Below, in pieces: positions 26,442 through 35,689 of a stretch of 64,000 nt of DNA. A program made the position numbers and the translations under genes. The stretch spans positions 3,642,001-3,706,000 of the forward strand of contig NZ_AP022870.1 of assembly GCF_011764545.1 (NCBI RefSeq), read 5' to 3'. This DNA is from Phytohabitans flavus. Its GTDB lineage: Bacteria; Actinomycetota; Actinomycetes; Mycobacteriales; Micromonosporaceae. Under the pieces are notes generated by a model. The model worked only from the letters and a program-made list of their open reading frames with translations. It was not told where the DNA came from and ran no database searches. How positions within the stretch are numbered: the first letter of the stretch is position 1; every line of letters starts with the position of its first letter.

Positions 26442-29400
26442 GTGCCGGATCCGAATGTGGTGGCGTCGCTGAACAGGCGATTCGAGGCGTTTGATGCCGG
26501 GGATCCAGGCCCAGTCACAGATCGGGCGGCGCTCGGCGAGCTGATCGATCTTTTACGCGCGGTCGGTGCCGTCACGTCCGGCATTCCGTTTCCGGCAATG
26601 AGGACTGCCGGTTCGCTGCACTGGTGCCGGGCGAAGGGGCTGAAGGCCGACGCCACCGACGAGGAGTTTCGTTACGCGGCGGCGCTGCTCATCCGTGCCA
26701 AGGACGAGCTCGCGGATCAGCAGCAGGACTTCAACTACCTGGCGCTACTAGCCACGCTCTACCTCGCGCAGGTCGTCACCGCGGACGCGGACGACGACCT
26801 GGCCCGGGCCGTCGCCTTCCTGGCCGACGTGGCAGGCGCCGTACCGTCAGAGCACCCAATGCGGCCGGCGTTGCTCCACAACCTCGCATACGCCTACGGC
26901 CGACGTTTCAAGGACACTGGCAGCACCGCCGACCTGGACGAAGCGGTGCGTGCGGCACGCTCGGGCTTGGAGCTGCTGTCGCCCGGCGAGCCGGGCTGGG
27001 CCGTGACTCGGGACCACCTGCGGGCGTTGCTTCAGGCTCGGCTCCAGTTCGCGCCGCGCCACGGCGATCTGGAGGAGCTTCTACGCCTGCGGTCCGACGA
27101 GCCGCTTGCTCGGCCGGCCGGGGATTCGCTCGCCGCGGTGGTGGCCGCGCTCAGTCGGCGGATCACGGCATTTGACGCCGGTGACCGTGAGGCGGTGCTA
27201 CAACCGGCCGTCATGCAGGAACTGACCGAACTGATGCTCGGGGTGCTTCTAGATCACGACGGCGTCCCACCGGCGCATGTGGCGCGCGTGGTCGGTGACG
27301 TCCATTGGCGGCGACACCTCGCGCTTCCGCCGGGCGCCGAGGCCCAGGAAGAACTCGCCCACGCCGTCCAGATGCTCGCCGACGCTGCCGAGGAGGATCC
27401 GGCCTCGGTGCCGGAGCCGGTCCTGCGGATCCTGGCCCTGCCTGACGTGACGGCCGACGACGTTGGCCGCAAGGCGCGTCTGGCCGTCGCGCTGGCGGCG
27501 CGGGCTGAGTACACCGATGACGAGACGCTCACTATGGCCATTGACCTGATGGAGGCCTGCGCGGTGGCAGCGCCGGTCGGCTACGCCGATCGTGCGGCGC
27601 TGCTGGTCGCCTTGTGCTTCGCCTTGCGCCTGCGCTTCCTGCGGACCGGTGCCGAGGAGGACCTGGCTGCGGCCGTCCGTGTCGGCACCGACGCCGTCGA
27701 GTCCAGCCGATCGGCTCCGGCGGCCCGTCGTGGCGCACAGGCCAACCTCGGTCAGGCTCGGCTCGCCGCGTTCGAGCACCGCGGCGATCCCGCCGATTTG
27801 GATGGGGCGATCGAGCTGCTGCGCGCGGCCGTCAACGGGTCGACTGATGCGGACCCGTCAATGCTGCCGGCTCGGGCCAACCTCGGCACCGCCCTGCTTG
27901 CCTGCTTCCAGCATCGAAGCGACGCGGGAGCCTTGGAGGAAGCGATCGCCCTGCTTCGGACCGTCGTCGATGAGACCGAGGCGGATGACCCGCGACTCGC
28001 GATACGCCTTTCGAATCTCGCCAACAGCCTCCGGTCGCACTTCGAGCAGTGGGGCGATCAGCAGATTCTGCTCGAGGCCGCCCGGATGGGCCAGCGTGCG
28101 ATAGAGGTCGCGGCTAGTCAGCCAGAGCGGGCGGCGTACCAGTCAAGCCTGGGCCAGAGCCTGCGGCTGCTGTTCGAGGAGACCGGCCAGGACGGGTACC
28201 TCGACGAGGCGGTGACGGTTAGCCGTGACGCGGTGGCGAACACGGTCGAATCCCACGTCGATCTCGGCCGCCGGCGGTCCAATCTCGGCATCCTGCTGCT
28301 CACCCGGCTGCGGCGCACTGGGCGGCGGATCGACTTGGACGAGGCGGTCGCCGCGATGCGCAGCGCCATGCAGGGCCGCCCCACCACCAATCCAGATCAT
28401 GCGCTGACACTTTCGAACCTCGGGATCGCGCTCCTCACGCAGTTTCACTACACGGGGCGGCGGGCCGATCTGGTTGAGGCGACCGCGCACACGCGGACCG
28501 CGGTGCAGGTCACCCCGAGCGACCACCCAGATCGGCTGATGCTCCTGTCGAACCTGGGCAGTGTGTTGCAGAGCCGGTTCGAGTACGACGGTATCCGCGA
28601 CGACCTGGCGGAAACGGTGCGGCTCCTCGAACGGGCCGTCACGCAGTTGCCGCCGGAGAGCCGGCTGCGGGCCACTGTGGCGTCGAACCTCAGTGTCGTG
28701 CTGGCCGGGCAACTGGGGACGGCGAAGGAGCCCGACGCCGACACGGCCGTTGCCGCGGTCCGCTTCGCGCGCGACGCCGTCGCCGCCCGGCCGGAGGAGA
28801 GCCCCTCGCGCGCGATCGCCCTCGGCAACCTTGTTGGCGTGTTGGTGGCGCAGGCCCAGGCGCGGCCGGCCGAGACCGACGAGGCCGAACTGGAGGAGGC
28901 AGTCTCGGCCGGCCGCGAGGCGCTTTCATTGCTCGCCGGCGACCATCCAGCGATCGCGGTGGTGCAGGCGAACCTGGCCACCGCGCTACGGACGCGCTTC
29001 GAGCGGCACCGCAGCGATGAGGATCTGCAGGAAGCGCTCTCGCTATGGACACGCGCGGCTCGTCTCGAAGCCGCCACACCGCTGCACCGGCTGACCGCGG
29101 CTCGCGAAGCGGCCGAGACGAGAGCCCGCTGGCTGGGGCCGAGCCAGGCAGTCGACGCCTACGCCGAGGCCGTCGCGCTACTGCCTCGGCTCGCCTTCCG
29201 CGGCGTCGCCATGCTCGATCAGCAGCAGATGCTGCGTACCCACGCAGCGACGCTGGCCCGCGACGCCGCCGCCTGCGCGATCGCCGCCGGGCGGAACGAA
29301 CTCGCCGTCGAACTGCTCGAACAAGGCCGCGCCCTGTACTGGTCACAACTGCTCGACCTGCGCACCGACCTCACCGCCATCCAGGCGCGGGCCGGCGCGC

Positions 29401-30692
29401 TAGCCGACGCGCTGGCCGATTGCCTCGCCGTGCTCGAACAACCCGGGCCGCCCGGCGAAGATCTCCACGCGGCAGACGCCCGGATGGCTGCCGCACAACG
29501 CTTCGACGACCTTGTCGACCAGGTTCGCGCCCTGCCACCGACCGACGACCTGCCGCACCCAGAGGCGTTTCTGCGGCCCTTGTCGTACCGGCACATCGCC
29601 GCCGAGCTCCCGCCCGGCCAGGTCGCGGTCATCAACATCAGCCAGTGGCGTTGCGACGCGCTACTCGTCAGCCCCGAGGGCATCACCGTAGTGCCGCTCG
29701 GCGGCATCACCGACGAAGCGATCACCGACGTGGCTGGCCGATACCTAGGGGCCCTGCGCAGCTTTGAACGGCGCAGCGACCCAGCCGCCCGGCCGGCCAT
29801 GGAGCAATCGATCAGCGACACCCTGTCCTGGCTGTGGGATCACATCTGTTCACCCGTCCTCGCCGCAGCCGGGCACGTAGCAGCGCCGCAGGCGTCCTGG
29901 CCCCGGCTTTGGTGGTGCCCCACTGGCGCGCTCGCCCTGCTCCCCCTGCATGCGTCCGGGCACCCCACCGCCGACCACCAATCAGTCTACGACAGGGTCG
30001 TCTCGTCCTACGTCCCTACGCTGCGCGCCTTCGGTCCCTCCGCCGCACGAGCCGCCTCGAAAGAACCGAAGATCCTCGTAGTCGCGGTGCCGGAGGTCGC
30101 CGGCGGGGCGCAACCGCCCGGGAGCGGGCTGCTGAGCCCCGCTGAGGACATCGCCACGATCCGCCGGTACTTCCGGCCGGAGGCACGGACCATCCTCGAC
30201 GGCGAGCAGGCTACTCGCACGGCGGTGCTCGAACAGCTTGACCGACACCGCTGGCTGCACGCGAGCTGCCACGGCACGCAGGATCTCGCCGACCCAGCCA
30301 AGGGCGGCCTCGTCCCGTACGACGTCATGACGAGCGGCCTGATAAGTACGATCGACCTGACCGGCCCTCGGCAGACCGGTGGCGAGCTGGCATTCCTTTC
30401 CGCGTGTAAAACCGCGACGGTCGGCGTCACCCAACCTGACGAGGCCATCACCGTGGCGGCGGCGCTGCAGTACACCGGATGGCGCCACACCGTCGGGACG
30501 CTCTGGTCGGTATGGGACATGCCGTCGGCCGCGATCGCCAAGACCTTCTACGCCGCCCTGTTCGCCCACAGCGAGGTCTCGGCCGACCGCTCGGCATACG
30601 CCCTGCACGACGCCGTCCGCGAGCTACGCGACAGCGAAACCTACGCAGCTCGGCCGAGCACTTGGGCCCCGTACGTCCACTTCGGATGGTGA
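26442..30692 (+). CDS. Large TPR-repeat protein with C-terminal CHAT peptidase domain
   Basis: 1416 residues from GTG 26442, chosen for AGAGG nine bases upstream; ATG 26421 lacks such a site. Residues about 100-1000 are tandem tetratricopeptide-like units of the type ANLGTALLACFQHRSDAGAL and SNLGIALLTQFHYTGRRADL with LDEAV/LEEAI helices, about a dozen or more. Residues about 1120-1416 are a CHAT (caspase-HetF) fold with catalytic His in LHASCHGTQ (His1277) and Cys in FLSACKTA (Cys1322), and the usual GWRHTVGTLWSVWD end. No membrane helix. CHAT proteins are caspase-like proteases; several work in bacterial immunity or regulated cell death, where TPR arrays sense a signal. A three-helix membrane protein converges on it 20 bases away and is a candidate partner. 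Confidence 0.9.
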   Translation: MPDPNVVASLNRRFEAFDAGDPGPVTDRAALGELIDLLRAVGAVTSGIPFPAMRTAGSLHWCRAKGLKADATDEEFRYAAALLIRAKDELADQQQDFNYLALLATLYLAQVVTADADDDLARAVAFLADVAGAVPSEHPMRPALLHNLAYAYGRRFKDTGSTADLDEAVRAARSGLELLSPGEPGWAVTRDHLRALLQARLQFAPRHGDLEELLRLRSDEPLARPAGDSLAAVVAALSRRITAFDAGDREAVLQPAVMQELTELMLGVLLDHDGVPPAHVARVVGDVHWRRHLALPPGAEAQEELAHAVQMLADAAEEDPASVPEPVLRILALPDVTADDVGRKARLAVALAARAEYTDDETLTMAIDLMEACAVAAPVGYADRAALLVALCFALRLRFLRTGAEEDLAAAVRVGTDAVESSRSAPAARRGAQANLGQARLAAFEHRGDPADLDGAIELLRAAVNGSTDADPSMLPARANLGTALLACFQHRSDAGALEEAIALLRTVVDETEADDPRLAIRLSNLANSLRSHFEQWGDQQILLEAARMGQRAIEVAASQPERAAYQSSLGQSLRLLFEETGQDGYLDEAVTVSRDAVANTVESHVDLGRRRSNLGILLLTRLRRTGRRIDLDEAVAAMRSAMQGRPTTNPDHALTLSNLGIALLTQFHYTGRRADLVEATAHTRTAVQVTPSDHPDRLMLLSNLGSVLQSRFEYDGIRDDLAETVRLLERAVTQLPPESRLRATVASNLSVVLAGQLGTAKEPDADTAVAAVRFARDAVAARPEESPSRAIALGNLVGVLVAQAQARPAETDEAELEEAVSAGREALSLLAGDHPAIAVVQANLATALRTRFERHRSDEDLQEALSLWTRAARLEAATPLHRLTAAREAAETRARWLGPSQAVDAYAEAVALLPRLAFRGVAMLDQQQMLRTHAATLARDAAACAIAAGRNELAVELLEQGRALYWSQLLDLRTDLTAIQARAGALADALADCLAVLEQPGPPGEDLHAADARMAAAQRFDDLVDQVRALPPTDDLPHPEAFLRPLSYRHIAAELPPGQVAVINISQWRCDALLVSPEGITVVPLGGITDEAITDVAGRYLGALRSFERRSDPAARPAMEQSISDTLSWLWDHICSPVLAAAGHVAAPQASWPRLWWCPTGALALLPLHASGHPTADHQSVYDRVVSSYVPTLRAFGPSAARAASKEPKILVVAVPEVAGGAQPPGSGLLSPAEDIATIRRYFRPEARTILDGEQATRTAVLEQLDRHRWLHASCHGTQDLADPAKGGLVPYDVMTSGLISTIDLTGPRQTGGELAFLSACKTATVGVTQPDEAITVAAALQYTGWRHTVGTLWSVWDMPSAAIAKTFYAALFAHSEVSADRSAYALHDAVRELRDSETYAARPSTWAPYVHFGW

Positions 30693-30711
30693 TTCGAATC
30701 GAACCCGAAGG

Positions 30712-31215
30712 TCAAGCGGCGTAGAGGACATTCGCAACGGCAACTGCGAGAAACGCTACGGCCAGCAGTTCAAGAAAGGCACCAACCAGCAGCAGCGTGA
30801 CCTTGATACGGTTGGCGGCCCGCGCAGCCGCCAACACGCGGACCTTGGACTCCGCCACGCGCAACTCACCGATAACCGCGGGCGCCGCCCAATACTCCCT
30901 GTCGACCAGCTGCGCGAGCCCTTCGGGCGTGGGCTCCTTGTACCGCAACGGCAGATTCGTCGCCAACCCGAACAGCGCAGCCAGCACGAACGTGACGAGC
31001 GCGAGTAGCAGCGTCACCCGGGCGACACCCGGCAACCGAGCGTCACCGACCGACCGGAGCCCCGCCGACAATGCGAAAAGCACGGTGACCAGCACACCGG
31101 AGGTCGTGATCACGGACACGCCGCGCGCCTCCAGCGACGCCTTGCGGCTTCGTTCCTCCGCCAGCTGATCGGAAATCAGCCCGGCGTACGCCGAACCGGC
31201 GCCGCCCTCAGCCAA
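30712..31215 (-). CDS. Small three-helix membrane protein next to the CHAT gene
   Basis: 167 residues from an apparent TTG at 31215, three bases after the preceding stop; the exact start is uncertain. Hydrophobic helices lie at about 34-54 (SVITTSGVLVTVLFALSAGL), 63-87 (RVTLLLALVTFVLAALFGLA) and 137-165 (KVTLLLVGAFLELLAVAFLA). A soluble segment follows the second helix (YKEPTPEGLAQLVDREYWAA, then a charged helix RVAESKVRVLAAARAANR). The outline resembles the two- to four-helix effector proteins (SLATT- or Pycsar-effector-like) that permeabilise membranes in defence systems, but I recognise no specific family. Co-directional with the small acidic gene at 31219-31431. Confidence 0.7.
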   Translation of the reverse strand: MAEGGAGSAYAGLISDQLAEERSRKASLEARGVSVITTSGVLVTVLFALSAGLRSVGDARLPGVARVTLLLALVTFVLAALFGLATNLPLRYKEPTPEGLAQLVDREYWAAPAVIGELRVAESKVRVLAAARAANRIKVTLLLVGAFLELLAVAFLAVAVANVLYAA

Positions 31216-31218
31216 CGC

Positions 31219-31431
31219 TCAGCGCTCCCGAGCATCGGGCGGACCACCCGCCACACCCCGATCGTCACCCACCCCCGCCAAGGGGTCTGGAGCTGGAAAA
31301 ACGAAACCCTTCATCACATCGTCGACCTCGATCGGACCAGGGTCGGCGACGCTACCGGCCTCGCTATCCTCATGCGTGCTTCCGGCCAGGGCATCATCAG
31401 ACTTCCCTCCGGTCGCTGCATCCTCGGACAC
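31219..31431 (-). CDS. Small acidic hypothetical protein
   Basis: 70 residues from GTG 31431 with GGAGGAGG immediately upstream, one of the best ribosome sites in this area. The composition is disordered and acidic (SEDAATGGKSDDALAGSTHEDSEAG, then IEVDDVMKGFVFPAPDPLAG). No helix, signal or domain recognised. It ends three bases before the membrane-protein start and is probably its operon partner. Confidence 0.55.
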   Translation of the reverse strand: MSEDAATGGKSDDALAGSTHEDSEAGSVADPGPIEVDDVMKGFVFPAPDPLAGVGDDRGVAGGPPDARER

Positions 31432-31559
31432 ACGGCCTCCTCCAGGTGCGCTACCGGAAGTCCGACCGAATGGTACAGCGTCCTACGGACGCACCGTCCA
31501 CACGACTAGGCCATGCGGCACTGTGTGCGCTGAGCGGTAGACCTGCTGGTCAGGACTCA

Positions 31560-31817
31560 TTATTCGGGAATGGGGCGCTTGAGGTAGTAGCGGTGGACCT
31601 CCGTGGTGCCTTCGAGGTTGTTGACGTCCTCCTCGGTCGACACCAGCTCCCAGCCGCGGGCGCCGGCCCGGTTGAGGTGGGAGATCGCGGTGTCGCCCAG
31701 CGCGGACACGTCCTGCCGTGTGCCGTCCGGCGAGTACCAGGTATACGACAGGCGCCAATCCGAAGCGCCCGAAGCCTCACGACGGCGAACCAGAAGGGCG
31801 TACTCCCACCTCAGCAT
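31560..31817 (-). CDS. Small DUF4177-like protein
   Basis: 85 residues. The pattern WEYALLVRRRE, then AISHLNRAGARGWELVSTEEDV, then RYYLKRPI matches the short beta-alpha-beta proteins grouped as DUF4177, in which GWELV is the hallmark. Function unknown. It stands alone between the CHAT locus and the MMPL gene. The 128 bases before it (31432-31559) hold nothing evident. Confidence 0.75.
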   Translation of the reverse strand: MLRWEYALLVRRREASGASDWRLSYTWYSPDGTRQDVSALGDTAISHLNRAGARGWELVSTEEDVNNLEGTTEVHRYYLKRPIPE

Positions 31818-31940
31818 CCGTCCATTATGGCCTCCCCGCTCCAGCCCCGCATCGGCAGGGCTTTCGCTACATGGCTTTGCGGTCGGTCGCGGGGTGCGTC
31901 TCTCGGGGCCGTGCTACTCCTCGCCGCTACGCCCCCACGC

Positions 31941-34298
31941 TCACCACCGCTGCTGTGGGCCTGCTCCCCGCGGTCCCGGCCTTGCCGCCTCCCGCCCGCG
32001 ATCGTCCTCCTCGCCGCTGCCGAGGCCGGGCCCGGCGGGAGTCGGGCGGTCGTCCTGCACGGGCGTCGGGCGTTCGATGGCCAGGCGCGGCAGGACGCGG
32101 GCGATCGGGCGTGGCAGCCACCAGGCGCGGGCGCCGAGTAGGTGCATCACGGCGGGCAGGACGAGGCAGCGGATCACGACGGCGTCGAGGAGGACCGCCA
32201 CGGCCAAGCCGAGGCCGAACTGCTGGAGCATCCGGTCCGGGCTCAGCAGGAACGCGCCGAACACCACCACCATGATGGCCGCGGCCGCGGTGACCACGCG
32301 GCCGGTCGTGGCCAGGCCCTCTCGGATGGCGGCCGGGGCATCGTGGCGGCGCTCCCACTCCTCGTGCATGCGGGAGAGCAGGAAGACCTCGTAGTCCATC
32401 GAAAGGCCGAACACGATCGCGAAGATCATGACGGGCACGTAGGCCTCGATCGGGCCGGGCTGGGCGCCGAGCAGGCCGTGCTGGAAGACCAGCGTAATCA
32501 CGCCCATCGAGGCACCGACGCTGAGCAGGTTGAGCACAGCGGCCTTTACCGGGATCAGCAGCGAGCGGAACACCGCCATCAGCAGCAGCGCGGAGAGACC
32601 GACCACCACCGCGACGAAGAGCGGGAGGCGGCCGGCGACCGCGTCGGCGAAGTCTTCGGCCGCCGCCACGCTGCCGCCCACGAGGAACGTCGCGCCTGTC
32701 TCCCGCGAGAGCGGCGGCAGCACGTCGTCGCGCAGCCGCTGCACGAGGTCGTGGGTCTGCGCGTCCTGCGGCTTTGACGCCGGGAACACGATGATCGTCG
32801 CGACGTCGCCGGTGGGTGGGGGCGCGACCGTCGCGGCCACGCCGGGTACGCCGTCGAGGGCCTGTGCGGCCGACGTCGACGCTGAGGTGTTGCCCTCGAC
32901 GATCACGACAAGCGGGCCGTTGAAGCCTGGACCGAAGCCCTCGGCCAGCAGGTCGTATGCCTGGCGGCTTGTCGTCGACGGCGCGTCGTTGCCGGCGTCG
33001 GCGAAACCGAGGCGGATCCCCAGTGCCGGCGCCGTGATGGCGAGCAGCGCCGCCACCGACACGAGTGCGGCTGTCCAGGGGCGGCGCTGCACCCCGGCCG
33101 CCCACCGTCGCCAGCGCTCTCCCTCCGGCCGGCGGGCCCGGCCGGCGCGGCGCCGCACGCCGCGCTCGATACGGCGGCCGAAGATCGCGAGCAGTGCGGG
33201 CAGCAGCGTCAACGAAGCGACCATGGTGACCAGCACGGTGACCGCGACGGCGACCGCCACACCCTGGAGCGAGCCGAGGCCGAGCGCCACGAGCCCCATC
33301 AGCGCGATGATGACAGTGCAGCCGGCGAAAAAGACCGTGCGCCCGGCCGTGTCCAGGGCAACGCGTGCGGCGGCGGCCCGATGCGCGCCCTGCCCGCCCG
33401 CGTGGCTCGCCTCGACCGGCGAGCCCACGCCTCGCTCGGCGGCGTGGCCCTCGGCGCCACTGTCTCGCTCGATCGGTGCGCTACCGCCCAGCCCGGCGAT
33501 CAGCTCGGCGCGGTAGCGGGAGAAGATGAGCAGCGCGTAGTCGATGCCGACGCCCAGGCCGACGAGGATCATCAGCGGCGGGGTGAACTCGGCGATGGTC
33601 GCCAGGTGCGAGGCGAGCACGACCAACCCGATCGAGCTGCCGACCGCAAATACCGCGATGACGATCGGCAGGCTCGCCGCCAGCAGCGACCCGAACAACA
33701 GCACGAGGATCACCAGCGCGGCGAGCAGGCCGATCCCCTCCGCGGCGCCGCCCTCGCTCACCTCGGCCCCGCGCACCGCGTCGCCGCCCAGCTCGACCCG
33801 CAGCGCACCGCCCTCGGCCGCCTGTGCGGTGTCAATGATCGCGCGGACGTCGTCAGGCGGCACGTCCTGCGCCTGGCCGTCGAGCGTGACCGTCGCGTAC
33901 GCGATGGTGCCGTCCGTCGACACGGCACCCGGCCCGGCATAGGGGCTCTGGACGTCGGCGACGTGCGGCATTGCCCGCACCCGATCGAGCATTGTCTCGA
34001 CCCGCTCGCGCGTGCCCGCCGCGGTCACGCCGCCGGGGTCCTGCACCACGATCTGGACCGTGTCACCGGCACGGACGGGTGCGCGCTCGCGCAGCGTGTC
34101 GATCGCCCGCTGCGACTCGGTGCCGGGCAGCGAGAAGTCGTTGTGGTAATCGCTACCGATCGCCTGCGAGCCGACTGTGAGCGCGGCGAGGGTCAGCACC
34201 CACAGGGCGAGGGCCCACCAGCGGTGGCGCTGGGACCAGCCGGCGAGGCGGGCCAGGCGGGACGTGCGCGTGGGGCGGGACGGGGTGGAAACGGGCAT
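31941..34298 (-). CDS. MMPL-family RND transporter
   Basis: 785 residues with two repeats of the MMPL layout. Helix 1 is at about 27-47 and is followed by an extracytoplasmic domain with FSLPGTESQRAIDTLRER. Helices 2-6 run from IGLLAALVILVLLFGSLLAA. Then come a cytoplasmic linker, helix 7, a second outer domain (GNDAPSTTSRQAYDLLAEGF) and helices 8-12 with FGLSMDYEVFLLSRMHEEW, the motif lining the proton path. The GVGIDYALLIFSRYRAEL counterpart is in the first half. A Gly/Glu/His-rich insert (about 270-305) follows that motif and is unusual in length. A disordered Pro-rich tail ends the protein. Exports lipids or drugs by proton antiport. Divergent from the histidine kinase, which likely controls it. 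Confidence 0.93.
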   Translation of the reverse strand: MPVSTPSRPTRTSRLARLAGWSQRHRWWALALWVLTLAALTVGSQAIGSDYHNDFSLPGTESQRAIDTLRERAPVRAGDTVQIVVQDPGGVTAAGTRERVETMLDRVRAMPHVADVQSPYAGPGAVSTDGTIAYATVTLDGQAQDVPPDDVRAIIDTAQAAEGGALRVELGGDAVRGAEVSEGGAAEGIGLLAALVILVLLFGSLLAASLPIVIAVFAVGSSIGLVVLASHLATIAEFTPPLMILVGLGVGIDYALLIFSRYRAELIAGLGGSAPIERDSGAEGHAAERGVGSPVEASHAGGQGAHRAAAARVALDTAGRTVFFAGCTVIIALMGLVALGLGSLQGVAVAVAVTVLVTMVASLTLLPALLAIFGRRIERGVRRRAGRARRPEGERWRRWAAGVQRRPWTAALVSVAALLAITAPALGIRLGFADAGNDAPSTTSRQAYDLLAEGFGPGFNGPLVVIVEGNTSASTSAAQALDGVPGVAATVAPPPTGDVATIIVFPASKPQDAQTHDLVQRLRDDVLPPLSRETGATFLVGGSVAAAEDFADAVAGRLPLFVAVVVGLSALLLMAVFRSLLIPVKAAVLNLLSVGASMGVITLVFQHGLLGAQPGPIEAYVPVMIFAIVFGLSMDYEVFLLSRMHEEWERRHDAPAAIREGLATTGRVVTAAAAIMVVVFGAFLLSPDRMLQQFGLGLAVAVLLDAVVIRCLVLPAVMHLLGARAWWLPRPIARVLPRLAIERPTPVQDDRPTPAGPGLGSGEEDDRGREAARPGPRGAGPQQRW

Positions 34299-34419
34299 GC
34301 GGCCACGCTAGGAACGGCGAGCGCTCCGCCACATCACGCCGCGGGGCGAACCACTCGTACCCCCGTGGGGGTACAGGGCGTGCCTCCGCGGGGCGATCCG
34401 CTGCGGCGCCTCGCTGACC

Positions 34420-34425
34420 TACTCT
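34420..34425 (+). promoter_or_regulatory. -10 box (TACTCT) of a leaderless kinase gene
   Basis: TACTCT ends six bases before GTG 34432 and there is no ribosome site, so transcription probably starts at the initiation codon. The same TANNNT-N6/7-start layout recurs through the window. Confidence 0.6.
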
Positions 34426-34431
34426 CAGAAC

Positions 34432-35592
34432 GTGATCCGCCGCAGTACAGCCCTCGACGCGGGTCTCGCCGTGCTCGCGTTCGCGCTGACGCTGGGCGTG
34501 CTCGCGGCTGACGGGCTCGGCACGCCGGACGCGAGGGTGCACCACCTTGATGGCTTCGGTGTGCTCCTGGCCGCGGCGACCGCGCTGCCGCTCGTGGTGC
34601 GGTGGCGGGCCCCGATGGTGGTGTGCCTGGTGACGTTCGCGGCGAGTGCCGTGCTGTACCGGTTCGGCTACCCGCTCGACCTGCCGCTCGGGCCGGGCAT
34701 CGCGATCTACACGCTCGGCGCGGCTTACGGTGGGGATCCGCGACCGTGGCCCCGCCGGCTGGCGCTACAGGTGGCGCTCGGGTTCGCGCCGCTGCTGGGG
34801 TTGGCCTACCTGCTGCGCGGTGAGGACGTCGGGGCGATCCTCGCGCCCGAGCTGTTGGGCGTCGCGCTTGTCGCCGCGACGCTTTACCTGGCCGGTGACC
34901 GTGCCCGGATGCGCCGCGAGCGGATGGCGGACCTGGAAGAGCAGGCCCACCGCGCCGGGCGGGAGGCCGAGCGGGAGCGGCGGCTGGCGGTGGCCGAGGA
35001 GCGCACCCGCATCGCCCGCGAGCTGCACGACTCGGCCGGCCACGCGATCAACGTCATCCTGGTCCAGGCCGGCGCCGCCCGCCTGTTGCACGGCCGGGAC
35101 CCCGACGGCTCGCGCCGCGCGATCACCGCGATCGAGGACGTGGCGCGCGGCACGATCGGCGAGATCGACCGGCTGGTGCGGGCGCTCCGCGACGACGAGC
35201 CGGTCCCACCCGCGCCCGCCGATCCCTCCGCGCTGGCCGAGCTCGTGGAGCGGCACCGCGCTGGCGGCCTGGCGGTCGCCGCCGTGATCCCGCCGCCGGG
35301 CCGGGCGCTTCCGCACGGGGTGGCCTGGGCGGCATACCGGATCCTCCAGGAGGCGCTGACCAACGCCGCGCGCCACGGGCGTGGCAGTGCGGACGTGGCG
35401 GTGCGGTTCGCGGCGGACGCCGTGGAGATCACCGTCACCAACCCGACCGCGACCGCGGCCTCCGCCGGCGGCGGGCACGGGATCGTGGGCATGCGCGAGC
35501 GGGCCACCCTGCTCGGCGGAACGCTGGACGCGGTGGCCGAGCACGGCGTCTTCCGGCTGCACGCACACCTGCCACACGGCCAGCCCGCATGA
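34432..35592 (+). CDS. NarL-type two-component sensor histidine kinase
   Basis: 386 residues. Four or five membrane helices fill about 10-160 (LAVLAFALTLGVLAADGL, FGVLLAAATALPLVV, MVVCLVTFAASAVLYRF, LGVALVAATLYLAGD). A coiled linker (RRERMADLEEQAHRAGREAE) leads to the HisKA_3 domain with phospho-acceptor His199 in RIARELHDSAGHAINVI. The HATPase_c domain holds YRILQEALTNAARHG (N-box) and GGGHGIVGMRERATLLGGTL (G-boxes). The family senses envelope stress or unknown ligands at the membrane. Followed by its response regulator (97-base gap) and divergent from the MMPL exporter, a common arrangement for self-regulated drug or lipid efflux. Confidence 0.93.
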   Translation: MIRRSTALDAGLAVLAFALTLGVLAADGLGTPDARVHHLDGFGVLLAAATALPLVVRWRAPMVVCLVTFAASAVLYRFGYPLDLPLGPGIAIYTLGAAYGGDPRPWPRRLALQVALGFAPLLGLAYLLRGEDVGAILAPELLGVALVAATLYLAGDRARMRRERMADLEEQAHRAGREAERERRLAVAEERTRIARELHDSAGHAINVILVQAGAARLLHGRDPDGSRRAITAIEDVARGTIGEIDRLVRALRDDEPVPPAPADPSALAELVERHRAGGLAVAAVIPPPGRALPHGVAWAAYRILQEALTNAARHGRGSADVAVRFAADAVEITVTNPTATAASAGGGHGIVGMRERATLLGGTLDAVAEHGVFRLHAHLPHGQPA

Positions 35593-35689
35593 CCGCGCGC
35601 CAGCACGGGCAGCAGGTGTCGGAGACGGCCGCAGTGTCGGCTGGGCGCGCACGCCGGGAGCGGCGAAGGCGATGGGCGGGGGGCGCGCG

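Noticed and set aside
30692..30712. T-loop-like GATTCGAATC word suggesting a tRNA
   Set aside because: No acceptor, D or anticodon arms can be built around it.
34298..34431. Possible regulatory RNA in the MMPL/kinase gap
   Set aside because: No stable stem-loop or conserved motif seen beyond the kinase -10 box.
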